NCBI GenBank assembly: GCA_003561665.1
Contig: PWVY01000083.1
Coordinates: 1-5,927, forward strand
DNA: 5,927 nucleotides
Reading direction: 5' to 3'
DNA from: Thermoplasmata archaeon
GTDB taxonomy: Archaea; Thermoplasmatota; SW-10-69-26
Each line of letters opens with the position of its first letter. Within the stretch, counting starts at the first letter, position 1. The notes beneath the pieces are model-generated. The model saw only the letters and a program-made list of their open reading frames with translations, was not told the DNA's origin and did not search any database. Both the position numbers and the translations under genes were made by a program. This document shows, piece after piece, positions 1-5,079 of the stretch.

Positions 1-14
1 CGCTCTTCCGATCT
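1..14. other. Illumina sequencing adapter remnant (not genomic)
   Basis: The first 14 bases, CGCTCTTCCGATCT, are identical to the 3' end of the Illumina TruSeq read-1 (P5-side) adapter. The leading C fits the P5-side oligo; the P7-side one has T at that place. The match ends exactly where a beta-helix reading frame begins to be open, as expected for untrimmed adapter joined to insert DNA at a contig end. These bases should be masked. The last base of the adapter plus the next two bases form a TAA that falsely closes the reading frame of the first gene. Confidence 0.93.
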
Positions 15-16
15 AA

Positions 17-1423
17 TGGGCTGGAGTCGTCATTATTTCCTCCCATGATCTCGTCTTTGAAGGGAACGTAGTGACGGAAACCAAGGAATATGGGGTCGTA
101 ATATCGGGAGGCAGTGGGACAGAAATTCATGGGAACGAGATCTCTCACAGCGGCATCACTGGGCTCATCGTTTTCTACCACTCAAGATACACCGTATCTT
201 CGAACATCATCGATTCGAACTCAGCATGGGGGTTTTACGAACGGGGAGGAGGTTCATCAATCCTCAAGGATAACATCATCCAAGGCAACAACTGGGGACT
301 TGCCCTTCACACCCGGGGCGTATCCCTCGAAAACAACACACTTTCAAACCACATCGCAGACGCCATGTTTTCACCAGGGAGGAACGTCGAGATGGTAGGG
401 AACGCCTTCGCAAGGGGAATTTATGCTATACTCGGCGAGCCCACGTTTTCGAATGTCGAAGGTAACACGGTGAAGGGGAAACCGCTCGTTTACATAACGG
501 GAGAGCAAGATGTGGTCGTCAGAGGAGATCCAGGACAAATCCTCGTCACAAGCAGTTCAAACGTGACCATTGAAAATCATACGTGGACAGATGTTGCAGT
601 ACCAATCCTTACCTTCAACACCCACCAAGTTCATATTCGAAATAACGTGATCGACGGTGCTTACACGGGAGTTCGAGTGGAGCATGGGAGTGATATCGCC
701 CTTACGGACAACCACATCCAACGCGGCGATAGAGACATGACGGACAACCACTTCGGTCGCGCCGATTGGGGCATGCATTTGGCAGGGGTTTGGCGAGCTA
801 CGGCTGAGGAGAACAGCTTCCAAGATGTTCACACAGGGATTAGGAGCGTCTTCTCGGTCGCGGTGGAGATCAGAGAGAACGATTTCCTCAACGGGACTCA
901 TGGGAGCGAGGTTAGGGCGGCAGGACAGGGAACAATCATCGAAAACAATCGCTTCGAAGGGACAGAATCCGGCATCATTCTCCAAAAAGCTGATGAAACA
1001 GTGGTACGGGAGAACACCCTCAAGGGAGGGACGACTTGGGGAATTGCGCTCTCACGCGCGGATAATAACGTTGTTGCCAACAACACAATCCAAGGATATG
1101 ACCGTGGAATTCACTTATGGGGATGGTGGCTCTCCCAGCCCAGCGATAACATCATCGAGGCCAATAGCATCAACGGAAACAAGTTTGGCATCTTCGCTGA
1201 AGGGGAAGTTTCCGATACGACAATCCGATACAACAACATCTACGAGAGCACAAGCGGCGTAGGTCTCTGGGCCGACATCAACAATGAGGCGGACATCGAT
1301 GCACAGAGGAACTGGTGGGGATGTCCCGGCGGGCCACCTGATGACGGATGCGATTCAGTCCGAGGGTCCGCAACGTTCGACCCGTGGTTAGAAGCACCCA
1401 ACGATCACGCCGGTGCGAGCTGA
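17..1423 (+). CDS. Right-handed parallel beta-helix (NosD/PbH1-repeat) surface-type protein, 5'-truncated
   Basis: The C-terminal 468 residues of a repeat protein. From codon 17 the frame reads WAGVVIISSHDLVFEGNV and runs without a break into the body, so a GTG at 71 is internal, not the start; the true N-terminus, with any signal peptide, is off the contig. The sequence consists of degenerate turns of roughly 22-25 residues of the form V-x-I-x-x-N-x-I-x-x-x-x-x-G-I (EIHGNEI, ILKDNII, SLENNTL, HIRNNVI, ALTDNHI, IIENNRF, VVRENTL, VVANNTI, IIEANSI, TIRYNNI), the asparagine-ladder pattern of PbH1/NosD-type right-handed beta-helices. It ends with NWWG, a CPGGPPDDGC segment and FDPWL, a common closing motif of such proteins. 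Family members are usually exported and bind polysaccharide or other surface ligands; the substrate here cannot be read. There is no C-terminal membrane anchor or sorting tail. The gene has lower GC and weaker third-position C preference than purH. Fold assignment is strong; function is not. Confidence 0.88.
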   Translation, partial: WAGVVIISSHDLVFEGNVVTETKEYGVVISGGSGTEIHGNEISHSGITGLIVFYHSRYTVSSNIIDSNSAWGFYERGGGSSILKDNIIQGNNWGLALHTRGVSLENNTLSNHIADAMFSPGRNVEMVGNAFARGIYAILGEPTFSNVEGNTVKGKPLVYITGEQDVVVRGDPGQILVTSSSNVTIENHTWTDVAVPILTFNTHQVHIRNNVIDGAYTGVRVEHGSDIALTDNHIQRGDRDMTDNHFGRADWGMHLAGVWRATAEENSFQDVHTGIRSVFSVAVEIRENDFLNGTHGSEVRAAGQGTIIENNRFEGTESGIILQKADETVVRENTLKGGTTWGIALSRADNNVVANNTIQGYDRGIHLWGWWLSQPSDNIIEANSINGNKFGIFAEGEVSDTTIRYNNIYESTSGVGLWADINNEADIDAQRNWWGCPGGPPDDGCDSVRGSATFDPWLEAPNDHAGAS

Positions 1424-1426
1424 ACA

Positions 1427-1446
1427 GGCCCCCACGTTCGAGGGCC
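1427..1446 (+). other. Possible 3' hairpin after the beta-helix gene
   Basis: Arms GGCCC (1427-1431) and GGGCC (1442-1446) enclose a 10-nt loop four bases after the TGA stop. This could end or stabilise the transcript, but the stem has only 5 bp and no T-run follows (archaeal termination normally uses T-tracts), so a terminator is not claimed. Confidence 0.25.
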
Positions 1447-1470
1447 GATGACGCCTCCCGGGCGAAAAGG

Positions 1471-1476
1471 CTAAAC
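1471..1476 (+). promoter_or_regulatory. Possible TATA-like box for the 57-aa ORF
   Basis: CTAAAC preceded by the purine-rich GCGAAAAGG, which could act as a BRE. It lies about 38 nt before the GTG at 1512, so transcription would begin near 1500 and leave a short leader with GAGG at 1501-1504, seven bases before the GTG. Weak match judged by position only. Confidence 0.3.
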
Positions 1477-1483
1477 CGCAACA

Positions 1484-1499
1484 AACCCCCTAAGGGGTT
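1484..1499. repeat. Inverted repeat AACCCC-CTAA-GGGGTT upstream of the 57-aa ORF
   Basis: Perfect 6-bp arms, AACCCC at 1484-1489 and GGGGTT at 1494-1499, around the 4-nt centre CTAA. It lies between the candidate TATA box and the GTG at 1512, overlapping the predicted transcription start, where an archaeal repressor often binds. It could equally be a small hairpin or chance in GC-rich DNA. Confidence 0.35.
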
Positions 1500-1511
1500 C
1501 GAGGACAACTG

Positions 1512-1685
1512 GTGCAGATTTGGGACACCATCCACAACATCGACGACGCCTCCCTCGACGAGTACCTCGACGCGTGTGAATCATACTACCGACGCCAGCT
1601 CGTCGTCTACCAAAACTGGCCCCAACACAAGTTCGGGCCCATGGGGTACACCGGAGAGAAACAGTTCGTCGATCAAAACGCGTAA
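1512..1685 (+). CDS. Small hypothetical protein, 57 aa, GTG start
   Basis: An ORF of 57 codons plus TAA, not recognised as any family. The protein begins MQIWDTIHNIDDASLDEYLD and continues with a Tyr/Arg-rich stretch (ESYYRRQLVVYQNW, about residues 23-36), then FGPMGYTGEK and QFVDQNA. It has two Trp and five Tyr, an acidic first third (residues 11-23) and no membrane segment or signal peptide. Coding evidence: 46 of 57 codons end in G or C, many in C as in neighbouring genes, and the amino-acid mix is protein-like with one cysteine and ordered hydrophobics. An in-frame TAA at 1491-1493 limits the N-terminus to 1494 or later; no ATG exists before the internal one at codon 44, so GTG at 1512 is the best start, with GAGG seven bases before it. 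It converges with the ZPR1 gene, whose stop codon begins 16 bases downstream. Function unknown; a helical soluble protein is likely from composition. Confidence 0.6.
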   Translation: MQIWDTIHNIDDASLDEYLDACESYYRRQLVVYQNWPQHKFGPMGYTGEKQFVDQNA

Positions 1686-1701
1686 ACCAGCCCTGGAACG
1701 G

Positions 1702-2316
1702 TCAACGCTCCACCGGACCGTCACGACCGAGGTCCACCACCGGGTGAGGTACACCCAACGCGTCCGCCTCATGCTCCGTCAACGGAACCTCCTCCACGTT
1801 CTCCCCAAGGATCGCGCTGTTCCCCAACGGATCCTCGATAACCAACGTCCACTCCTCCTCCACAGCACGCAACCGATCCGCCTTCTCCAACAAACGCTCC
1901 GCACGCTCCTCCTCTTCCCCTGAAGCTCCACGAAGCGCCGTCTCGATCGCGCTGATGCACCGATCCAACACCCCCTCCGCGTTCGTCACGAACGACTCCG
2001 CCGCCTGACCCGGCTCCGCACGAATATCAAGCTCCGGGATCTCGAAATGCCCCGACGAGGAACGCACCACACGCGCGGAAAGATCCTGGACACGATCCAC
2101 AGTCAACCGATGCCGCATCGGATCCTCCTGCTTCGTGATGTGCAAATCCGTACGCCGGAACCCGCACGCCTCGCACTGGAACGTCAACTGCAGAACCTCA
2201 TCGAAGTACGGAAGATCAAGCTCCTCCATACGCGTCGTGAAGCTATCGTTCCGACACACCGGGCAAACGACCGTCCCAGACACACCACCACGGTACCCGT
2301 TCCCCATTAAGAACAT
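1702..2316 (-). CDS. ZPR1-type zinc-finger protein
   Basis: A 204-aa protein with one ZPR1 module, the arrangement usual in archaea (eukaryotic ZPR1 has two). A four-cysteine zinc finger is formed by CPVC (C18, C21) and CEAC (C48, C51), with the family-typical LPYFDEVL between them. It is followed by the jelly-roll-like domain: EIPELDI at about 92-98, EPGQAAESFVTNAEGVLDR at about 101-119, an acidic helix with EEEER, and the hallmark WTLVIEDPLGNSAI at 156-169. Eukaryotic ZPR1 binds eEF1A and helps it fold; the archaeal protein is inferred to serve aEF1A in the cytoplasm. Start choice: ATG at 2316 (MFLMGNG) has GGAGG four bases upstream; ATG at 2307 would give 201 aa. The open frame continues to 2415, but that part is proline/glycine-rich and overlaps the purH start, so it is not included. 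Divergent from purH across 80 bp. Confidence 0.9.
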   Translation of the reverse strand: MFLMGNGYRGGVSGTVVCPVCRNDSFTTRMEELDLPYFDEVLQLTFQCEACGFRRTDLHITKQEDPMRHRLTVDRVQDLSARVVRSSSGHFEIPELDIRAEPGQAAESFVTNAEGVLDRCISAIETALRGASGEEEERAERLLEKADRLRAVEEEWTLVIEDPLGNSAILGENVEEVPLTEHEADALGVPHPVVDLGRDGPVER

Positions 2317-2320
2317 TCGC

Positions 2321-2325
2321 CCTCC
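2321..2325 (-). promoter_or_regulatory. Shine-Dalgarno site of the ZPR1 gene
   Basis: On the minus strand GGAGG lies four bases before the ATG at 2316 and thirteen before the ATG at 2307. The spacing favours the upstream ATG. It implies a leadered mRNA, unlike the apparently leaderless genes at 4185 and 4794. Confidence 0.5.
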
Positions 2326-2358
2326 AACCCCCCCAAAACACCCCCAGCGAGGACAAGG

Positions 2359-2365
2359 CTTATCC
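2359..2365. promoter_or_regulatory. TATA-like element in the ZPR1-purH divergent spacer
   Basis: CTTATCC, within AAGGCTTATCCC, is the best TA-containing element in the 80-bp spacer. Its centre is about 35 nt before the purH TTG, giving a leader of only a few bases, and about 45 nt before the ZPR1 ATG on the other strand (reading GGATAAG), giving a leader long enough for the GGAGG site. It may serve one or both directions. The match to an archaeal TATA consensus is weak. Confidence 0.35.
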
Positions 2366-2396
2366 CTAGCTCCCATATCAACAACGGGTAACCACG

Positions 2397-3938
2397 TTGG
2401 ACGTCCACCGAGCACTGCTCTCCACGTTCGACAAGACAGGCATCGACGAGTTCGCCAGCCACCTCGCCGACCACGACATCGAGATCATCTCCACCGGTGG
2501 CACCGCGCGCGCGCTCGAAAACGAAGGCCTGAAAGTCACAAGCGTCAGCGACGTCACCGGCCACCCCGAACGCTTCGACGGCCGCGTGAAAACCCTCCAC
2601 CCCAACATCCACGCCGCCATCCTCGCCCGACGCGACAACCCCGACGACATGGCCACGCTCGACGCCATGAACATCAAACCCATCGACCTCGTCGTCTGCA
2701 ACCTCTACCCCTTCCAAGCCACCGTCGAAAACGGCGCCACCCTACCCCAAGCCATGGAACAGGTCGACATCGGCGGACCCACCCTCCTCCGCGCCGCCGC
2801 CAAAAACCACGAACACTGCACCCCCATCGTGAACCCAGAACGCTACGAACAAATCACCAACGAACTCACCAAGAACCACACCATCACCCCCGAGACCCGC
2901 CGTGCCCTCGCCGTGGAAGCCTTCGACCACACCGCCCACTACGACGCCGTCATCGGACGCTGGTTCCGCGAAACCCAACGCACCGGCAAGTTCCCCCGCC
3001 AACTCACCATCCCACTCGACCGACTCGAAACCCTCCGCTACGGCGAGAACGCTCACCAAGCCGCCGCCTTCTACAAGACCCCCCTCTCCTCGAACGAACC
3101 CTGCATCCCCCCCGCCAACCAACTCCACGGCAAAGACCTCTCCTACAACAACGTCATCGACGCAGACGCCGCCCTCGAAGCCGTAAAAGAGTTCGACGAC
3201 CCCGCCGTCGCCATCATCAAACACGCAACACCCAGCGGCATCGCGCTTGGCGAAACCATCCACGAAGCCTACCAACGAGCCTACGAAACCGACACCGACA
3301 GCCCCTATGGCGGCATCGTAGCCGCCAATCGCACCGTAGATGCCGACGCCGCGGAAGCGATGAGCAAACTCTTCCTCGAAGTCATCCTCGCACCCGCCTT
3401 CACCGACGAAGCCCTCGAGACCCTCACACAGAAGAAGAACGTGCGCCTCTTGGAAATCCCCTGGAACGACGACCCCCGACGCGGCCTTGCACACCGAAGC
3501 GTGGTCGGAGGCGCACTCATCCAAGACCGAGACGTCAAAGAGATCGACCCCAAAACATGGGACGTCGTCACCGACACGCACCCCACGCAAACCCAACGCG
3601 ACGACATGCTCTTCGCGATGCGATGCGTGCGCCACATCAAGAGCAACAGCGTCGTGTTCGTCGACGAGGGCGCCACCGTTGGCATCGGGACCGGTCAAAC
3701 CAGTCGCGTGGACGCAAGCTGGATCGCCACGAACAAAGGCGGAGACCGCATCGATGGAAGCGTGCTCGCATCGGACGCCTTCTTCCCCTTCCGAGACGCC
3801 GTGGACGTGGCCGCTGACGCGGGCGTGAGCGCCATCATCCAGCCGGGAGGAAGCATCCGTGACGAGGAGGTCATCGAAGCCGCCAACGAGCACGAGATCC
3901 CCATGGTGTTCAGCCACCAGCGCGCCTTCCGACACTAA
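2397..3938 (+). CDS. purH: Bifunctional AICAR transformylase / IMP cyclohydrolase PurH
   Basis: Catalyses the last two steps of de novo purine synthesis: formylation of AICAR with 10-formyl-tetrahydrofolate to FAICAR, then cyclisation to IMP. Cytoplasmic; the family is normally a dimer. At 513 aa it has the usual length of the bacterial-type enzyme. The cyclohydrolase domain (about 1-195) shows RALLSTFDKTG, ISTGGTA (31-37), GRVKTLHP (62-69) and DLVVCNLYPF (97-106). The transformylase domain (about 200-513) shows RYGENAHQ (214-221), LHGKDLSYNN (243-252), the catalytic pair K275-H276 in IIKHATPSG, SPYGG (302-306), SDAFFPFRD (459-467), QPGGSIRD (482-489) and the C-terminal FRH. Start: TTG, fixed because the frame is closed by TAG at 2367-2369 and holds no ATG or GTG between there and 2397; it also aligns with the family N-terminus. 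Third-position C bias is extreme, which leaves long empty reading frames on the other strand. No other purine gene is adjacent. Confidence 0.97.
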   Translation: MDVHRALLSTFDKTGIDEFASHLADHDIEIISTGGTARALENEGLKVTSVSDVTGHPERFDGRVKTLHPNIHAAILARRDNPDDMATLDAMNIKPIDLVVCNLYPFQATVENGATLPQAMEQVDIGGPTLLRAAAKNHEHCTPIVNPERYEQITNELTKNHTITPETRRALAVEAFDHTAHYDAVIGRWFRETQRTGKFPRQLTIPLDRLETLRYGENAHQAAAFYKTPLSSNEPCIPPANQLHGKDLSYNNVIDADAALEAVKEFDDPAVAIIKHATPSGIALGETIHEAYQRAYETDTDSPYGGIVAANRTVDADAAEAMSKLFLEVILAPAFTDEALETLTQKKNVRLLEIPWNDDPRRGLAHRSVVGGALIQDRDVKEIDPKTWDVVTDTHPTQTQRDDMLFAMRCVRHIKSNSVVFVDEGATVGIGTGQTSRVDASWIATNKGGDRIDGSVLASDAFFPFRDAVDVAADAGVSAIIQPGGSIRDEEVIEAANEHEIPMVFSHQRAFRH

Positions 3939-4000
3939 CGCCTCGCGTCTATGATAAGGAAGAACCGCCCAACGGGGATGCGAAAGAAGACATCTTGGGC

Positions 4001-4021
4001 TTGGGAGGCTAATTGGGAGGC
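4001..4021. repeat. Direct repeat, TTGGGAGGC twice
   Basis: Two exact copies of TTGGGAGGC, at 4001-4009 and 4013-4021, have a period of 12 bp. A related TTGGGC lies just before at 3995-4000. The spacing is near one helical turn, which would suit a dimeric DNA-binding protein on one face, but it lies about 165 bp before the next start and no regulator is identifiable. Confidence 0.4.
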
Positions 4022-4053
4022 ACACCCCCGCGGGCGGGTCGCTTCGAAAGGCC

Positions 4054-4099
4054 TTCACGCATCATGTAACGGTTTCGTGAATGCAACGCCCCCATTGCA
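4054..4099. repeat. Two successive inverted repeats in the purH-downstream gap
   Basis: TTCACG (4054-4059) pairs with CGTGAA (4076-4081) across a 16-nt loop. Directly after it, TGCAA (4082-4086) pairs with TTGCA (4095-4099) across an 8-nt C-rich loop. The abutting stems are what a small structured RNA or purH mRNA 3' end could show, yet both are short and no T-tract follows. Confidence 0.3.
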
Positions 4100-4154
4100 C
4101 CCGCCCATAATCGAGGACGACCTACCCCCTCCGGAACGCGGCAGGGGCGAGAAC

Positions 4155-4160
4155 CTTTAA
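4155..4160 (+). promoter_or_regulatory. TATA-like box of the 189-aa gene (leaderless)
   Basis: CTTTAA, set in GGCGAGAACCTTTAACG, is an AT-rich hexamer in a GC-rich stretch. Its centre is about 27 nt before the ATG at 4185, the distance from TATA box to transcription start in archaea, so the mRNA probably begins at or within a base or two of the ATG. No Shine-Dalgarno site precedes the ATG, which agrees. Confidence 0.6.
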
Positions 4161-4184
4161 CGGGGGCCAGCATGCAAGGACTCG

Positions 4185-4754
4185 ATGGAGCACCGCCCCG
4201 ACATCGCACCCCATCCCGCATCCGAAGAGGACCCCGACCGTCTGCACGTCCTCTGGGCCGCGGAACCCGGTCCACTCCCCGACGATGTGACCCAAGACAT
4301 GCGCCAGCTCGCCGACGCGCTTGAACCCCACGTCGACGGGGACGGAGGGATGATCGGGACAAGGTTCGGCCGTCGCGTCATCGTAGCCCCCCTCAACGCT
4401 CCCGAAGACACCGTAGACATCGCGATCGTGGACGCCTCCCGCAACCTCGTTCTCACGATGGGAGGAGAAGATCCAACCCCCGAGGGCGCCCTTCTTGCCC
4501 AAATCCTGGAAGTACGAAGCGATGTCGCGTACGGGTTCGTCGAGGCTCCCGAACTGAACGGCCTCACCATGTCCGTGCTTCAACAAACCCTACCCGCGCT
4601 CCGGGGAGCGACCAGCGCGTACCTTCCATCCTTGGGGCACATCGCGCTCGGGAAACGACCCCAAGAGGTGACAGGCGCCCTCGAGACGGCCCTAGCGCAG
4701 GAAGACGAGCACGACGAGGACGCCATCGACTTCGCGGACCGTTACCAGGCTTGA
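4185..4754 (+). CDS. Hypothetical acidic protein, 189 aa
   Basis: Not recognised as a known family. The protein is acidic, with a charged N-terminal stretch (PASEEDPDR, 11-19) and a very acidic C-terminal tail (AQEDEHDEDAIDFADR, 171-186). The middle looks like an alpha/beta domain: a predicted helix at about 34-47 (VTQDMRQLADALEP), strand-like RRVIVAPL (63-70), VDIAIVDASRNLVLTMGG (77-94) and a leucine-rich helix near 99-110 (PEGALLAQILEV), then a helix near 158-172. There is one Trp, no cysteine, no signal peptide and no membrane segment, so a cytoplasmic location is likely. The ATG at 4185 is chosen because a TATA-like box lies at the leaderless distance. The membrane-protein gene follows after 39 bp, and its own TATA-like box starts 7 bp past this stop codon, so the two are likely separate transcripts. 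No catalytic motif seen. Confidence 0.8.
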   Translation: MEHRPDIAPHPASEEDPDRLHVLWAAEPGPLPDDVTQDMRQLADALEPHVDGDGGMIGTRFGRRVIVAPLNAPEDTVDIAIVDASRNLVLTMGGEDPTPEGALLAQILEVRSDVAYGFVEAPELNGLTMSVLQQTLPALRGATSAYLPSLGHIALGKRPQEVTGALETALAQEDEHDEDAIDFADRYQA

Positions 4755-4761
4755 AGCAAAC

Positions 4762-4767
4762 GTTAAT
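4762..4767 (+). promoter_or_regulatory. TATA-like box of the CPHC membrane-protein gene (leaderless)
   Basis: GTTAAT, within GAAGCAAACGTTAATGCG, is preceded by a purine-rich GAAGCAAA segment that could be the BRE. Its centre is about 29 nt before the ATG at 4794, again the leaderless distance, and the sequence directly before the ATG (CCTAGGGTCCG) lacks a ribosome site. The same layout at two neighbouring genes supports both calls. Confidence 0.55.
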
Positions 4768-4793
4768 GCGTACCCTCTTCCACCTAGGGTCCG

Positions 4794-5075
4794 ATGGATT
4801 CGCCCACCGCCGCAGGTCGGGACGTGAACCCGCTTTTGTTCATCATTTTCTGTCCCCACTGCGTCCTCTCAGGCATCTTCGCCCTCACCGCTACGGGAAC
4901 CATCACGCTCCCGGCCGTGTTGGGCGTACCCGCCGCGCAGTACCTTGGCCCCGCCATCGCGTTCGGCGGCTTCTTCGCTTGGCTCGCGTGGGGCCAATGG
5001 TCCAAACGATCGGTGCGCTTATCCGGTGATCAAAGCTGCGCCTCGTCCTGCGCAAAATCCAGCAGGGCAAGCTAG
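4794..5075 (+). CDS. Small two-helix membrane protein with CPHC motif, 93 aa
   Basis: Function not recognised. After a short polar N-terminus there are two hydrophobic helices: about 13-34 (PLLFIIFCPHCVLSGIFALTA) and about 50-69 (YLGPAIAFGGFFAWLAWGQW), joined by a short Thr/Pro/Gly loop. Lys/Arg residues follow helix 2 (SKRSVR), suggesting both ends are cytoplasmic. C20-P-H-C23 sits inside helix 1; two more cysteines occur in the tail (SCASSC, C82 and C86). CPHC is the active-site pair of DsbA-type thiol oxidoreductases, but there is no thioredoxin fold here. Paired cysteines in a first helix also occur in small metal-transport proteins such as MerF/MerT, so metal binding or membrane redox chemistry are both possible inferences. 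The hydrophobic core supports a real gene; the tail after residue 70 has a less protein-like composition. Ends 4 bp before the convergent L15e stop codon. Confidence 0.75.
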   Translation: MDSPTAAGRDVNPLLFIIFCPHCVLSGIFALTATGTITLPAVLGVPAAQYLGPAIAFGGFFAWLAWGQWSKRSVRLSGDQSCASSCAKSSRAS

Positions 5076-5079
5076 TCGC

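Larger units (their letters stand above)
3939..4184. other. Intergenic region without a convincing gene
   Basis: 246 bp between purH and the 189-aa gene. A 69-codon plus-strand frame from 3951 exists but has a mixed, low-complexity composition, no recognisable motif and no ribosome site, and is not called. No tRNA cloverleaf was found: the TTCGAA at 4043-4048 lacks a paired T-stem. C/D-box motifs are incomplete. The region holds a tandem 9-mer repeat (4001-4021), two successive small inverted repeats (4054-4099) and, at its end, the TATA-like box of the next gene. A small RNA or regulator-binding region is possible but unproven. Confidence 0.5.

Noticed and set aside
71..73. GTG at 71 as the start of the beta-helix gene
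   Set aside because: The 18 codons upstream continue the beta-helix pattern, and the only stop before them straddles the adapter junction. There is no ribosome site or promoter here.
1348..1923. 191-codon plus-strand frame over the beta-helix end and ZPR1
   Set aside because: Ser/Thr/Arg-rich out-of-frame translation overlapping the beta-helix 3' end, the 57-aa ORF and the ZPR1 3' end. The 57-aa frame in the same region has much better composition.
1702..2415. Longer ZPR1 beginning at 2415
   Set aside because: The extra 33 residues are low-complexity Pro/Gly/Arg/Trp sequence without family similarity, overlap the purH start, and would leave the GGAGG site unused.
2135..3817. 560-codon plus-strand frame across ZPR1 and purH
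   Set aside because: Its product is an Arg/Pro/His-rich string caused by C-rich codons read out of frame, and it overlaps two well-supported genes on opposite strands.
2742..4058. 438-codon open frame on the minus strand opposite purH
   Set aside because: It lies codon-on-codon opposite purH. Because most purH codons end in C, the reverse codons begin with G and cannot be stops. The translation is Gly/Val/Asp-rich and resembles no family.
4031..4062. tRNA-like TTCGAA loop in the gap after purH
   Set aside because: The bases on either side do not form a 5-bp T-stem, and no acceptor stem or anticodon arm could be found around it.
4060..4075. C/D-box guide RNA (minus strand ATGATGC)
   Set aside because: The C box is imperfect and no D box (CTGA) lies at a workable distance.
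3951..4160. 69-codon plus-strand frame after purH
   Set aside because: No motif, no ribosome site, mixed basic/proline-rich composition, and it runs over the TATA-like box of the next gene.
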